A DNA stretch of 64,000 bases from Clostridiales bacterium. GTDB lineage: Bacteria; Bacillota; Clostridia; Saccharofermentanales; Saccharofermentanaceae. The notes beneath the pieces are model-generated. The model did no database searches, was not told the origin of the DNA, and was given only the letters and a program-made list of their open reading frames with translations. The stretch is taken from NCBI GenBank assembly GCA_017511005.1, contig JAFWLP010000028.1, positions 1 through 64,000 of the forward strand, in the 5' to 3' direction. The position numbers and the translations under genes were made by a program. Below are positions 40,836-51,357 of this stretch, piece after piece. Position 1 is the stretch's first letter. Each line of letters starts with the position of its first letter.

Positions 40836-43178
40836 ATGAAGATCCCGTTCAACAACGACTGGACATACAATGATTCATTTGAGAACCTTCCCGAAGGTGA
40901 ACCGGTCCGCATTCCGCACACGGTGGCGCAGACTCCTTACGATTATTTCGATGAATCCATATATCAGAAGATAAGCGGATATCAGAAAGAATTTGAATAT
41001 CCCGCAGATGCTGACGGCAAGCGTGTCTTCATCGTATTTAACGGGGTTGCCCATCAGGCAACCGTCTATGTTAACGGCATTGAAGTGACATCTCACGCCT
41101 GCGGATATACTGCGTTCGAAGCGGACATCACTGATGTCCTGAAGAAAGACACATCTAACATTGTAAAAGTACGTGTAGACAGCAATGAGACGCTTAACAT
41201 CCCTCCCTTCGGATTTGTAATCGATTACATGACATACGGCGGAATCTACAGAGAGGTTTTTCTCGACATACGGCCTGATAATTACATATCAGACGTATTC
41301 GCCAGAGCAGCTGCAGACGGCATTCTTGATATCGATGTATCGTTCGCGAAAACAGCCACGCCTTATGGCATAAGTCTCAAAGAGAGATCTTCAGGTAAAG
41401 AGGTTTTCGCTGCCACCGGTATAAATGATCCGCACTTCAGCGATAAGATCCCAGACATCAGGCAGTGGGACATCGATGATCCATTTCTCTATGAACTGAC
41501 AGTCTCAACAGCTGACGATTCCTATACGGCAGTAATAGGCTTCAGGGATTCGGAATTCAAGGCTGACGGATACTATCTCAACGGCAAAAAGATAAAGATA
41601 AGAGGTCTTAACCGCCACCAGTCGTATGCCTACGCGGGGTATGCAATGCCGGCTTCAATGCAGAGATACGATGCGGATATCCTCAAGAACGAGCTGGGCG
41701 TAAATGCCGTCAGAACGTCGCACTATCCGCAGTCCCAGCACTTCATAGACAGATGTGACGAACTTGGCCTTCTCGTGTTTACCGAGATACCGGGATGGCA
41801 GCATATCGGTGATGACGCCTGGAAAGCACAGGCCGTAAAGAACGTCGAAGAGATGATCCTTCAGTACAGGAACCATCCTTCCATAATCCTGTGGGGTGTC
41901 CGCATAAACGAATCCGTTGATGACGATGAACTGTATAAAAAGACCAACGAGCTCGCTCACAGACTAGATCCTTCAAGGCCTACGGGCGGCGTGCGCTATC
42001 TCAAGAAGAGCAGCTTCCTTGAAGACGTATATACCTATAACGATTTCAGCCACGACGGGACAACGCCAGGCTGCGACCCGAAGAAAAAGGTGGCTACAGA
42101 TCCTGACGCGCCTTATCTGATAAGCGAATATAACGGCCACATGTTCCCCACCAAGCCTTTCGACTCAGAGGAACACAGACTCGAACACGCTCTCAGGCAC
42201 GCTAACGTGCTTGATGCGGTGGCCGGTTATGACGATATTGCCGGTTCTTTCGGATGGTGTTTCTTCGATTACAACACACATCAGGACTTCGGTTCGGGTG
42301 ACCGTATCTGCTATCACGGCGTAACGGACATGTTCAGGAATCCCAAGCAGGCTTCGTTCGTTTACAGCGCGTGCGGGGATCTTAAGGAACCTTTCCTTGA
42401 AGTCAGTTCATCATTTGACATCGGCGAGCATCCTGCAGGCAACCGCGGCAAAACCTACATCTATACGAACTGCGACAGCGTGAAGATGTATAAGAATGGT
42501 CTCTTCATTAAGGAATACACGCACGATGATACCAAATATAAGAATCTGAAGAACGCCCCCATCCTGATCGATGATTTTATCGGTGACCAGATGAAAGAAA
42601 ATGAGGGCTTCACGGACAGGCAGAACAAGATAGTCAAGGAAGCCATGAACTACATCGGCATCTACGGAATGAACGACATACCCGCAAAGATAAAGATACG
42701 CCTTGTTGAAGCCATGACTGTCTATCACATGAAGTTTGAGGATGCTTACCAGCTTTTCGGCAAGTACATAGGCAACTGGGGCGGCACGATGCTGAAGTTC
42801 GTTTTCGAGGGATATAAAGACGGCAAACCGGTCAAGACCATCACGAAGACATCATTCAAAAAGCTCCATATCGAAGTAAGATGTTCTTCTTACGTTCTGA
42901 CCGAGAAAGACACGTATGACGTTGCCGCAGTAAGGATCTCAGTCCGTGACGAATACGGTAATGTGCAGCCCTTCTTCTGTGACAGCCTGCCACTCACGGT
43001 CAATGGTGCCGGAGAGATTATCGGACCTCCGAGAGCCCGCATCAGCGGCGGTTACGGCGGCACTTACATCAGGAGCAGCGGTCAGGGAAAGATCACACTC
43101 AGGATCTCATGTCCCGAAGGATATGAGCAGGTGTTTGAGGATAATACCGTACAGGTGGAATTCGACTCACGCGTCTGA
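40836..43178 (+). CDS. glycoside hydrolase family 2 enzyme
   Basis: 780 residues from the ATG at 40836 (AAAGG upstream). GH2 order: N-terminal sugar-binding domain (to about 170), immunoglobulin-like domain, catalytic barrel with IRGLNRHQSYAYAG and VNAVRTSHYPQ, then a C-terminal extension of about 250 residues. The acid/base Glu is in ILWGVRINES and the nucleophile Glu in YLISEYNG. No signal peptide, so it acts on sugar already imported by the transporter encoded upstream. Beta-galactosidase or a related exo-beta-glycosidase is likely; the exact sugar is open. Confidence 0.93.
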   Translation: MKIPFNNDWTYNDSFENLPEGEPVRIPHTVAQTPYDYFDESIYQKISGYQKEFEYPADADGKRVFIVFNGVAHQATVYVNGIEVTSHACGYTAFEADITDVLKKDTSNIVKVRVDSNETLNIPPFGFVIDYMTYGGIYREVFLDIRPDNYISDVFARAAADGILDIDVSFAKTATPYGISLKERSSGKEVFAATGINDPHFSDKIPDIRQWDIDDPFLYELTVSTADDSYTAVIGFRDSEFKADGYYLNGKKIKIRGLNRHQSYAYAGYAMPASMQRYDADILKNELGVNAVRTSHYPQSQHFIDRCDELGLLVFTEIPGWQHIGDDAWKAQAVKNVEEMILQYRNHPSIILWGVRINESVDDDELYKKTNELAHRLDPSRPTGGVRYLKKSSFLEDVYTYNDFSHDGTTPGCDPKKKVATDPDAPYLISEYNGHMFPTKPFDSEEHRLEHALRHANVLDAVAGYDDIAGSFGWCFFDYNTHQDFGSGDRICYHGVTDMFRNPKQASFVYSACGDLKEPFLEVSSSFDIGEHPAGNRGKTYIYTNCDSVKMYKNGLFIKEYTHDDTKYKNLKNAPILIDDFIGDQMKENEGFTDRQNKIVKEAMNYIGIYGMNDIPAKIKIRLVEAMTVYHMKFEDAYQLFGKYIGNWGGTMLKFVFEGYKDGKPVKTITKTSFKKLHIEVRCSSYVLTEKDTYDVAAVRISVRDEYGNVQPFFCDSLPLTVNGAGEIIGPPRARISGGYGGTYIRSSGQGKITLRISCPEGYEQVFEDNTVQVEFDSRV

Positions 43179-43183
43179 ACGGA

Positions 43184-44590
43184 TCAGCGCATGAATTCGG
43201 GATGATCGAGATAGTACTTGGCCTTGTCCTCGTACATTCTCTGATCTGCGAGCTTCAGCGCGCCCGTGATGTCGGATGAATCGCTCTGATATGAATAGCC
43301 AAGAGCAAAGGATACGTTGCCGTATTTCTTGGAGAGCTTTCTTGCCTTTTCGATCTTTTCCTTGATCACATCCTCAGTCGTGAATGACATCAGGACCATG
43401 AACTCATCACCGCCGGCTCTGAAGATCTGATCGCCGATAAATACATTCTGAAGGACCATGGCAGCATTCTTAAGGAGAAGATCTCCGGCATCATGACCGT
43501 TCTTATCGTTGACTCTCTTAAGTCCGTTAAGGTCAGCGAAAACAATGCCTATGCCCTTTATCTCGTCACTGTCGCTGTTCCTCAGGGCATCGACTTTGTT
43601 GTTCATCTCGTTTCTGTTCATGACACCTGTGAGCATGTCGATCGTGCTTAATATCTTAAGCCTGTCCATGAGCTTGTGATTTGCGATCTCCGAAGCAACA
43701 AAGTAAATCGTCAGTTCAATGGTTTCCTTGATCTTGACGGAATTCTCCGTATCAAAATTACATGCCCAGATATAGCCAAGGTTCTCATCGTTAAATTTCA
43801 GAGGGAAAAGGACTATGCTCTCGACATTTGCCCTGATCAGCGAATCACACCAAAGGGGATTCTTTTCCCTTAGATATTCCCAGTCATTCCTGTTCTTTAT
43901 GAGAAGACCGTTACTTCCTCCTATCGTATCTTTCCAGGATTCGGTCAGTTCATAGAAATCATCCCTGAGAATATCCCTCATGCTCTGAAGCATGGAGTAT
44001 TCATTCCTTGATTCGCAAAGCACCGAACATTTTCTTGTCTCATGATCGGTAAGGAGGATAACACAGGACTGCGCATCGCAAAGCTTTCTGATATCCGAGA
44101 TGATCTCATCCATCGTATGCTGGAAGTTAGTTGAGCCTCTGAGCTTGATGCACGTGTTGAGCACGTCAGTCGCGATCGAAGCCGAAGTGTTGCTCATCTG
44201 CTCGCTGTCTGCATACTTGGAGACGACCTGCGAATAGGTGCAGTAGTGTATATTCCCTTCACTGCCCAAAGGCATCATGAAAAGATTGAACCAGAAATCG
44301 AACCTCTCCGGATGCACGTATGTATGCATCGGTTGCTTAAGGACTGCGCATCTGAAGCAGAAATCCTCGAAATTAGGATCCGTCGGGAAATAATTCTGGT
44401 AAAGGCTGTCCGGAACGAATTTGCTCGTGAGCATCTTCGGATTCTCGGGATTGGCATGCTCTATGGATGCAATATATGCCGGATTGCCGGTAACGATCCT
44501 GATATCGCCATAAGAACCGTCGTCTTTTGTCTCGACCGAGATAATGCATGTCATGACATCGATCATGTCGACAAAGCTCTGCAAGTCCAT
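43184..44590 (-). CDS. diguanylate cyclase with PAS-like and GAF-like sensor region
   Basis: 468 residues; GGAGG 6 nt before ATG. The C-terminal GGDEF domain is intact: FADLNGLKRVNDKNGHDAGD and FRAGGDEFMVLM. The N-terminal 140 residues look like a PAS fold and residues about 165-300 like a GAF domain (CDAQSCVILLTDHETRK, VESIVLFPLKFNDENLGYIW). It makes cyclic di-GMP in response to an intracellular signal. No inhibitory-site RxxD is visible directly before the motif. No membrane segment. Confidence 0.92.
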   Translation of the reverse strand: MDLQSFVDMIDVMTCIISVETKDDGSYGDIRIVTGNPAYIASIEHANPENPKMLTSKFVPDSLYQNYFPTDPNFEDFCFRCAVLKQPMHTYVHPERFDFWFNLFMMPLGSEGNIHYCTYSQVVSKYADSEQMSNTSASIATDVLNTCIKLRGSTNFQHTMDEIISDIRKLCDAQSCVILLTDHETRKCSVLCESRNEYSMLQSMRDILRDDFYELTESWKDTIGGSNGLLIKNRNDWEYLREKNPLWCDSLIRANVESIVLFPLKFNDENLGYIWACNFDTENSVKIKETIELTIYFVASEIANHKLMDRLKILSTIDMLTGVMNRNEMNNKVDALRNSDSDEIKGIGIVFADLNGLKRVNDKNGHDAGDLLLKNAAMVLQNVFIGDQIFRAGGDEFMVLMSFTTEDVIKEKIEKARKLSKKYGNVSFALGYSYQSDSSDITGALKLADQRMYEDKAKYYLDHPEFMR

Positions 44591-44684
44591 AGTCAGCCTC
44601 CGATAAAAATAATTTTACTTATTAGCATTTTATCACAGGAAAAAATGAAGTTGATAAACAACTTATTAATTTAGTATGGATTTA

Positions 44685-46424
44685 TTATGCCTTCGCCTTC
44701 CAAGTTTTTGGCGCATGCTTATACACGAGTTTACGCATCACAAAGATGAAAGCAGCCGTAAACACCAGCATCAGCGCTGTCAATACCGCCGTGTTCGCCG
44801 GTATCCAGACAAGGATCCCCAGGATCGTGGTAACTATGATGCGGACAGCATTATAGACACCGCTCTTTACGTTTACGGTCGTAGTAAACGGCTGGAAGAG
44901 ATAATACATCGACAGCCAGATTACCGAGTATGAAATGCTCATGAATATGCATACAAGTACCGTCAGGACGTACTGGAACGGATAGTCCTGGCCTCCCGTA
45001 TAGAAGAGTATGAGATCGGCTGAAAGGCCGCATACTATGGCGGGGGCAAGATGTATCTTTATCAGCTGCTTAAGCCTTATGTCGAAGAGCCTGATTATCT
45101 TTTCGCGCTGCTTGAAAAAGCTGAACGTCATGAGGCTGTTGTCACAGTTGATGTACATGGCCTGAGTACTCTTAAATGAATTGTCGGCAATGGATACCGG
45201 AATGAGCATCGCCAGCATGTGATACTGGGCAAGCCATCTGAAGAACGTGTCTGCCGATTCCGCGTCAAACGGAAAAAGAGCGTCCTCGTAATGCCTGAAA
45301 AGCATCAGATTCAGAAGGTTGGTTCCGACCATGTTAAGACAGTTGTCAGATCCGAACTGCATATAGTATTTGTATATGAATCCTGCGATCAGAAGAACCA
45401 TGATGAGCAGTATGAACACGGTAAATACGACGGGCTTTGCCACGAGCATGCCGGCGTGTCTTCTGACGAACAAGGCATTCAGATATTCAAAGCCCTTTTT
45501 ATCACCCTTAACGGTACCTTTTGCCTTGATATTCTTGAAGCTCCTGGTATTGTCAGGCGTCTTGTACCTGGACACTTCATTCCTTACGATATTGTCGTTC
45601 AAAGCCCTTCTGTGAAGAAACGGATCAAAACCGCGCAGTACCGTAAATCCCCATAAGCCCAGCAATACGAGAACTCCTGCAACGGCAAGCAATACGGGCA
45701 GCGGAATATAACAACCATCAGCTATCAGCACGAGAATGAATGGCATCCCCATGAACACGAGGAAGATACCGAAGACGATAGAAAACGTGCTGTCCTTCAT
45801 GGGCTTATGACGCTTATTCTTATTCCTGAACCTTGAAGCTTGGACACCTGTCCCGAAAAGCTTGATAAATACCGCAAGAACGGGTATTGCAGCACATAAC
45901 CAGAAAGGCGCACCCAAGATCAGCCCAAAAATACCCGCGATCAGGTACCCCGCAACGAGCTTTGCAAGGTCGTAGATAAACAGTGTATTGTTCAGTTTCC
46001 GGGCATTCATCCTGAGCATGAACACAAGGTATTCCTTCTCGGGCGTGCACCTGAAGTACGGTCTGTTGATAAGTATTCCGCAGAGGGCATAGACAAGGAA
46101 GAAGAACAGCGCGAGACCGGCAAACACTTCAGATTCCGCAACACTGTTTACAATTTCATTCTCAATGTATCCCTTCGCCAGGAAAAACGATAACAGATAG
46201 ATCATTCCAAGCCCGAAGATCTTGCCGATAAACAGCTTAAAGACCTCCATGATGACATGGAATACCCAGTAGATCACCTTAAGGAACTTTGTGCCGTACA
46301 GCTTATCAGGAATGAGCCTGCCTATCACCGGAGTCTTCTTCAGCGCGTAGACCATTCCGTTGTAGCCGATGATGCTCCTTAAATGGATTACCTTGGCCAG
46401 ATTCTTTCTTAATTCATTAAGCAT
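44685..46424 (-). CDS. ABC exporter membrane subunit
   Basis: 579 residues with roughly 12 predicted membrane helices and several basic cytoplasmic loops. No sequence motif names its substrate. The start overlaps the stop of the ATPase gene upstream by 8 bases, so the two are translationally coupled and form one ABC exporter. Similar large permeases of this kind are found in bacteriocin, antibiotic or lipid export, which cannot be told apart here. Confidence 0.85.
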   Translation of the reverse strand: MLNELRKNLAKVIHLRSIIGYNGMVYALKKTPVIGRLIPDKLYGTKFLKVIYWVFHVIMEVFKLFIGKIFGLGMIYLLSFFLAKGYIENEIVNSVAESEVFAGLALFFFLVYALCGILINRPYFRCTPEKEYLVFMLRMNARKLNNTLFIYDLAKLVAGYLIAGIFGLILGAPFWLCAAIPVLAVFIKLFGTGVQASRFRNKNKRHKPMKDSTFSIVFGIFLVFMGMPFILVLIADGCYIPLPVLLAVAGVLVLLGLWGFTVLRGFDPFLHRRALNDNIVRNEVSRYKTPDNTRSFKNIKAKGTVKGDKKGFEYLNALFVRRHAGMLVAKPVVFTVFILLIMVLLIAGFIYKYYMQFGSDNCLNMVGTNLLNLMLFRHYEDALFPFDAESADTFFRWLAQYHMLAMLIPVSIADNSFKSTQAMYINCDNSLMTFSFFKQREKIIRLFDIRLKQLIKIHLAPAIVCGLSADLILFYTGGQDYPFQYVLTVLVCIFMSISYSVIWLSMYYLFQPFTTTVNVKSGVYNAVRIIVTTILGILVWIPANTAVLTALMLVFTAAFIFVMRKLVYKHAPKTWKAKA

Positions 46425-47124
46425 CGTCCTGATCCCTCAGAGCGGCAATGATCTTTTCCTTGAAAGCATCGTCACCAAGATTGCTCTTATCGATAGGTTC
46501 AAGCCTTCCGTTATGCAGAAGTACGATCTCATCACAAAGATCGACTGCCACATCAAGAAGATGTGTGGAAAAGATCGTTATCCTACCCTGCTTCTGATTC
46601 CTTATGACATTCTTCATCTCTTCGGCTATGATGACGTCAAGCGAAGTCAGAGGCTCATCCAGGAGCATGAGCTTAGGCGATGCAATGATATTAAGGAGCA
46701 TCTGCATCTTATTCTTCGTTCCATGGGAATAATCCTTAAGCAGCCTGTCCCTGTCATCTTCAGGAACCATCATGTAATCGAAGTATTCATCGATCGTCCT
46801 GTCGGGAGTTATCTCCTCATGAACCTCGATAAAGAACTTAAGAAACTCCCTGCCCGTCATGAACTCGGGTACTGTCGGCGTTGATACCAGATAGCCGATG
46901 TCTTCAGGCATGACCGGCACCTTCCCGCCGTCGTTACCGCGGAAATAGAACTCACCGGAATTAATGTCGATGTCGTTGTTTATGCAGTTAAAGAACGTGG
47001 TCTTGCCCGATCCGTTGCGCCCGAGAAGTCCGTATATCCTGCCTTCCCCGAAAACAAAATCCACGTCCTTGAGCACCTGCTTGGAACCATAGCTCTTGAC
47101 CAGATGGCTTATTACAAATTCCAT
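46417..47124 (-). CDS. ABC transporter ATPase subunit
   Basis: 235 residues from the ATG at 47124 (GGGGG 8 nt upstream). Walker A LLGRNGSGKTTFF, Walker B LMLLDEPLTSLD and H-loop IFSTHLLDVAVD are complete. The signature is YSHGTKNKMQM in place of LSGGQ, common among exporter ATPases of the CcmA/NatA class. Works with the membrane protein encoded next. Confidence 0.94.
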   Translation of the reverse strand: MEFVISHLVKSYGSKQVLKDVDFVFGEGRIYGLLGRNGSGKTTFFNCINNDIDINSGEFYFRGNDGGKVPVMPEDIGYLVSTPTVPEFMTGREFLKFFIEVHEEITPDRTIDEYFDYMMVPEDDRDRLLKDYSHGTKNKMQMLLNIIASPKLMLLDEPLTSLDVIIAEEMKNVIRNQKQGRITIFSTHLLDVAVDLCDEIVLLHNGRLEPIDKSNLGDDAFKEKIIAALRDQDDA

Positions 47125-47188
47125 ATGCATACCCCCTGCGCGATATTCTACCACTAAATCAGAGAGCTATTCTTAACGTTATCTTAAT

Positions 47189-47221
47189 TAGGCTGCCTCA
47201 CGCAATCATGAGACAGCCCAA
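47189..47221 (-). terminator. terminator of the leu-ppx-ppk unit (probable)
   Basis: On the minus strand GGCTGTCTCA (47209-47218) pairs with TGAGGCAGCC (47191-47200) around an 8-nt loop, followed by TAATTAAG. The T-run is poor, so confidence is moderate. Confidence 0.55.
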
Positions 47222-47256
47222 CTATAACCATATTATCTTCTAGAAACAGAGCATTC

Positions 47257-49794
47257 TCAGTCTCTCGGACTCTCCTCGGGAATGAACTCGTGGTTGTCTT
47301 CGTTCTTGTGGCGCTCCGCTATCGCTGCATCGGCAAGTTCGATAAATCTCTGCTGTGAATCGAGCTTCTCTTTGCCTCTCAGATCAAGCTTATGATATGA
47401 ACCATCAGGAGACAGGAAATGCGCCCTGACAGTATCAGCCAGCTCGACATCAAGCACTTCCTTAACACGCGCACGGCAGTCCGGATCCTCGACCGGGAAC
47501 AGGAGCTCGACACGGCGGTTGAGATTACGCGGCATCCAGTCTGCCGAAGCCAGGTAGATATCCTCATGGCCTTCGTTGTAGAAATAGAATATCCTCGAAT
47601 GCTCAAGGAAACGTCCTGTTATCGAACGGACAGTGATATTCTCGCTCATGCCCGGAATGCCTGCCCTCAGGCAGCAGATTCCTCTGACGATGAGGTCGAT
47701 CTTAACGCCCGCGTTCGAAGCCGTGTAAAGCGACTTGATTATCGTCTCGTCAACCAGCGAATTGATCTTCGCGATGATGCGTGCAGGCTTGCCTGCTCTT
47801 GCATTGTCGGCTTCCCTTCTGATACGGGCAATAAAATAATCCTTCATCCACAACGGGGCCGGGATGAGCCTTCTCCATGTCTGGGGGATAGAGAATCCCG
47901 AGAGCATGTTGAAGAATTCGGAAGCATCCTCACCGAAGGATTCCTTTGCGGTGAACATGCCGAGATCCGTGTATATCTTGGCCGTTACGTCATTATAGTT
48001 GCCGGTTGCAAGGTGAAGATAACGTCTGATGCCGTCCTCTTCTTTTCTGACGACGAGCGTTATCTTACTGTGGGTCTTGAGACCTACAAGACCGTAGATG
48101 ACGTGGCAGCCGGCATTCTCGAGTTTCTTAGCCCAGTTGATGTTGTTCTCTTCATCGAACCTCGCCTTGAGCTCTACGAGCACCATTACCTGCTTTCCGT
48201 TTTGCGCAGCCTCAAGGAGCGATGCAATGATCGGTGATCTGTCGGAAACGCGGTAGAGTGTCTGTTTGATGGCAAGAACGTTGGGGTCTCTTGCCGCCTG
48301 TCTGACGAATTCCAGTACCGGTTCGAATGTCTCATACGGGTGATGGACTATCCTGTCCTTCTCTCTTATCTGCTCGAAAATATCCAGCTCGCTGACAGGG
48401 CCGTCAAAAGAAGCCGCCTCTGCCGGATCGTGAGCCTTGTAGCAGAGCTCGGGATGCTTAACCTTGCATGCGGAGGCCAGCTTGGAAAGGAACGTCAGAT
48501 CGATGGGACCGTTTACGCTGAATATGTCAGCTTCATCGACTTCAAGTTCATCAACGATATAGTGCAGAAGATCAGAATCGATGTCATCCTGCACCTCAAG
48601 CCTTATGATCTCACCGAATCTTCTGCGCCTTACCTGCGCCTCGATCTCCTTTAAGAGGTCTTCTGCCTCGTCCTCGTCGATGTCAAGGTCTGCATTTCGC
48701 ATAACGCGGTAGAAAGCGGTGGCAACGACATTCTGGCCGTCAAAGAGCATGTCCGTGTTGGCTCTGATGATCTGTTCGACAGGAACGAAAACATCGCCCT
48801 CGTCTGTCGGTATCTGATAGAGTCTCTTAACGACCGTAGGTATCTGAACGGTCGCATACATATACTTGTCTTCGTTAACGGCATGCTTCGCATTGCTTAT
48901 GCCGTCCGTCGCCTTTTCCTGAAGCTTTGTCTTCTTGGGATCGTTCTCGAGCATGACGCACATGTTGAGCATGCGGTTATAGATAAGCGGAAACGGTCTT
49001 GAAGAGTCAACCGCCATAGGCGTAAGGATCGGATAGAGGACCGTCTTGAAATACGAGTCTGCGATCGCCTTGAGCTGGTCGCTCAGCTCATCGTAATTCT
49101 TCAGGAATATCTTCTCCTGGGCCAGCGAAGGAACGAGCGATCTTCCGAATGTGGAATACATCAGTGCCATTGTCCTTCTGGTCTTCTGATCGATCCTCTC
49201 GAGCTGTTCGTCAATTGAGAATCCCGCGATGTCGCGCTCTGCAAAATCGATGCTCTGCATATCCCTTAACGACGCAACCCTGACGATGTAGAACTCATCA
49301 AGATTGGATGCCGTGATCGACAGGAAGTTGAGTCTCTCAAGGAGCGGATTCTTTGTGTCCCTCGCTTCATTCAGGATACGGTCATCGAACTCAAGCCACG
49401 ATAATTCGCGGTTGTAGAAACAGTCATTGCCACTGAGGAAAGAGACGCTTGATTCAAAATCAGCCGAACCGAACGGTTCAGGTGAAGCTATGAATTTCGA
49501 AGACTTTTTGGGCTCAGTCTTCTTGAACGTTCCGGCTTTGGCGCCCGGAGCAGCCTTTACTGCATCTTTTTTCGCAATACCCTTTACGGGAGCTTTCTTT
49601 GAAGCAACCTTTACGGACGATTTCTTCGCAGTGCTCTTTACGGATTCCTTCCCGGAAGATTTCTTTTCCGGAGTTTTCTTTGCCGAAGTCTTCTTGACTG
49701 CGGTCTTCTTCCCTGTTGCTTTCTTAGCAGATGCGGATGTTTTTCCCGTTGATGTATTTGCCTTGCGCGCACCTGCGCTCTTCTTGACTGCCAT
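47257..49794 (-). CDS. ppk: polyphosphate kinase with lysine-rich N-terminal tail
   Basis: 845 residues from the ATG at 49794 (AGGAGGGAAGG upstream). The PPK1 core begins near residue 125 (FYNRELSWLEFDDRILNEA) and continues through the two phospholipase-D-like catalytic domains; GLKTHSKITLVVR contains the phosphorylated His. Residues 1 to about 105 are a Lys/Ala/Ser/Thr tail (MAVKKSAGARKANTSTGK, then KKATGKKTAVKKTSAKKT) like histone H1 C-termini. PPK1 proteins of other bacteria start directly with the core. The tail could bind DNA or polyphosphate. The start codon shares one base with the ppx stop (TAATG). Confidence 0.95.
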   Translation of the reverse strand: MAVKKSAGARKANTSTGKTSASAKKATGKKTAVKKTSAKKTPEKKSSGKESVKSTAKKSSVKVASKKAPVKGIAKKDAVKAAPGAKAGTFKKTEPKKSSKFIASPEPFGSADFESSVSFLSGNDCFYNRELSWLEFDDRILNEARDTKNPLLERLNFLSITASNLDEFYIVRVASLRDMQSIDFAERDIAGFSIDEQLERIDQKTRRTMALMYSTFGRSLVPSLAQEKIFLKNYDELSDQLKAIADSYFKTVLYPILTPMAVDSSRPFPLIYNRMLNMCVMLENDPKKTKLQEKATDGISNAKHAVNEDKYMYATVQIPTVVKRLYQIPTDEGDVFVPVEQIIRANTDMLFDGQNVVATAFYRVMRNADLDIDEDEAEDLLKEIEAQVRRRRFGEIIRLEVQDDIDSDLLHYIVDELEVDEADIFSVNGPIDLTFLSKLASACKVKHPELCYKAHDPAEAASFDGPVSELDIFEQIREKDRIVHHPYETFEPVLEFVRQAARDPNVLAIKQTLYRVSDRSPIIASLLEAAQNGKQVMVLVELKARFDEENNINWAKKLENAGCHVIYGLVGLKTHSKITLVVRKEEDGIRRYLHLATGNYNDVTAKIYTDLGMFTAKESFGEDASEFFNMLSGFSIPQTWRRLIPAPLWMKDYFIARIRREADNARAGKPARIIAKINSLVDETIIKSLYTASNAGVKIDLIVRGICCLRAGIPGMSENITVRSITGRFLEHSRIFYFYNEGHEDIYLASADWMPRNLNRRVELLFPVEDPDCRARVKEVLDVELADTVRAHFLSPDGSYHKLDLRGKEKLDSQQRFIELADAAIAERHKNEDNHEFIPEESPRD

Positions 49795-51332
49795 TAGCCT
49801 TCCCTCCTGGTCTTGAGAACCGGCTTGATTCCCATAACGTCTTCGAACATTACGCTCCTGTTCTCGAATGCCCATTTCTCAAAGGACATGTCTTCAGAAG
49901 CGTCACATGTGATAACGAACTCGTTATCCTTTATTCTGCACTGGATCTTCTTTCCCTTCTCCTTGTGTGAAGCATCGATGGCATCCGCGATCTTGAGAAT
50001 GGACGCGAGCTTGGACACGATGACCTTCTGATCGGTAGGCAGGATCGAATAGTAATAACTGTCGTAAGGCTTTGATCTCGGATAGAGCCTTACTATCATG
50101 GCGACCATGTTGATCTCATCGTGATCGAGGCCCATGAGATTTGTGTTTTTGATAATGGAATATGCAGCGTCACTGTGATTCCTTGAGTGAACGAACTTTC
50201 CTATCTCGTGAAGTATTACCGCAACCTGCAGAAGCAGTCTGTCACGGTTTCCGAGACCGCTTATCTTCTTAGTCTCGTCGAAGATCTGAAGCGCCGCTTT
50301 CTCAACGAATTCAATATGCTTCCTGCTGGAACGGTAGCGCTTTGCGATATGTCTTGAAGCAGAGATAAGATAGCTGTCAGGAGATATCTCCGTCTTAAGC
50401 CCCTGGTTGTTGACGCAGTAATAGTAGATTATTCCGTCAGACAGCGAAGCGTGGGGCATGTAGATCTTATCAACGCCAGTATAATCGAGCATGTTCTTAA
50501 CGATTAGCGCCGTAGGCAGGAGCAGCGGGGCGATCATGGACGGAATGTTCCTGTCGAGCGTCAGGTCGGCAGGTCTTACCTTGAGAAGATAGTTATATAC
50601 CTCAAGGAATTCATCCTTCGTGAGGACCACGGAAGACATTGCGTCGTGACCGGCAAGAAGCTTTATGTATCCCATCTCACCGGAGAAAGCAATAAGGACG
50701 TTATAGACGATCCCTTTCGGTTCCATGGTATGGTAATCATCCATATCCTGTCCGATGAATTCCTGAAGGACCTCATCATAATGTGCCGTCCTGCTCTGAA
50801 GGTCCGAGAGCATTCCGGATATCCTCAGTGAACCAAGAAGAAGGTTCTGGCTGAATACGAATTCGGACTTGTCATAAACCGAAGCCTGGATCGATCCGGA
50901 ACCGATATCAAGGATCATGGTTCCTTCCGATATCATTTTCGCGAAATCCGGATAAATGGCCTGGACAGCCAGCGTCTGATAATAACGCTCCATCGAGTTG
51001 TCAAGGACCTTGATCTTGAATCCGGTCCTTGTCCTTACTTTCTCGATGACGACCTCGGTATTCGACGCGTCCCTGAATGCGGAAGTCGCCACGCAAAAGA
51101 CACGTGCCACTCCGTATTCCCTGCACTTCTCGTCAAACATCTTAAGACATTTGCAGAGCTCATCGACCTGTGCCGGCTGAATGATGCCGGAACTGTATGA
51201 TTTTGCGCCGAGTCCGGTAAACTTGCGTACCGCTTCTATTTCCTTGGGTTTTCCCTTGGATCCGATCTCAAAGATCTTAAGTCTCGCCGTGAGCGATCCG
51301 ATGTCGATCACCGCGACAAGCTTTTTTGCCAT
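49794..51332 (-). CDS. ppx: exopolyphosphatase / guanosine pentaphosphatase (Ppx/GppA)
   Basis: 512 residues. The ASKHA phosphate-binding motifs AVIDIGSLTARLKIFE and MILDIGSGSIQASV are at residues 7 and about 140; the C-terminal HD-type domain has LHEIGKFVHSRNHSDAA. It removes phosphate from the ends of polyphosphate and may hydrolyse pppGpp. The neighbour ppk makes the polymer, so the pair controls its level. The ATG is 25 bases after the leuB stop, so it is probably co-transcribed with the leu genes. Confidence 0.95.
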   Translation of the reverse strand: MAKKLVAVIDIGSLTARLKIFEIGSKGKPKEIEAVRKFTGLGAKSYSSGIIQPAQVDELCKCLKMFDEKCREYGVARVFCVATSAFRDASNTEVVIEKVRTRTGFKIKVLDNSMERYYQTLAVQAIYPDFAKMISEGTMILDIGSGSIQASVYDKSEFVFSQNLLLGSLRISGMLSDLQSRTAHYDEVLQEFIGQDMDDYHTMEPKGIVYNVLIAFSGEMGYIKLLAGHDAMSSVVLTKDEFLEVYNYLLKVRPADLTLDRNIPSMIAPLLLPTALIVKNMLDYTGVDKIYMPHASLSDGIIYYYCVNNQGLKTEISPDSYLISASRHIAKRYRSSRKHIEFVEKAALQIFDETKKISGLGNRDRLLLQVAVILHEIGKFVHSRNHSDAAYSIIKNTNLMGLDHDEINMVAMIVRLYPRSKPYDSYYYSILPTDQKVIVSKLASILKIADAIDASHKEKGKKIQCRIKDNEFVITCDASEDMSFEKWAFENRSVMFEDVMGIKPVLKTRREG

Positions 51333-51357
51333 TTCTGTTTCCTCTTTTCCTGCCGCG

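Noticed and set aside
47419-48237. 272-codon open frame on the plus strand
   Set aside because: It lies wholly antisense to ppk and shows no binding site or recognisable protein; it is a codon-bias shadow.
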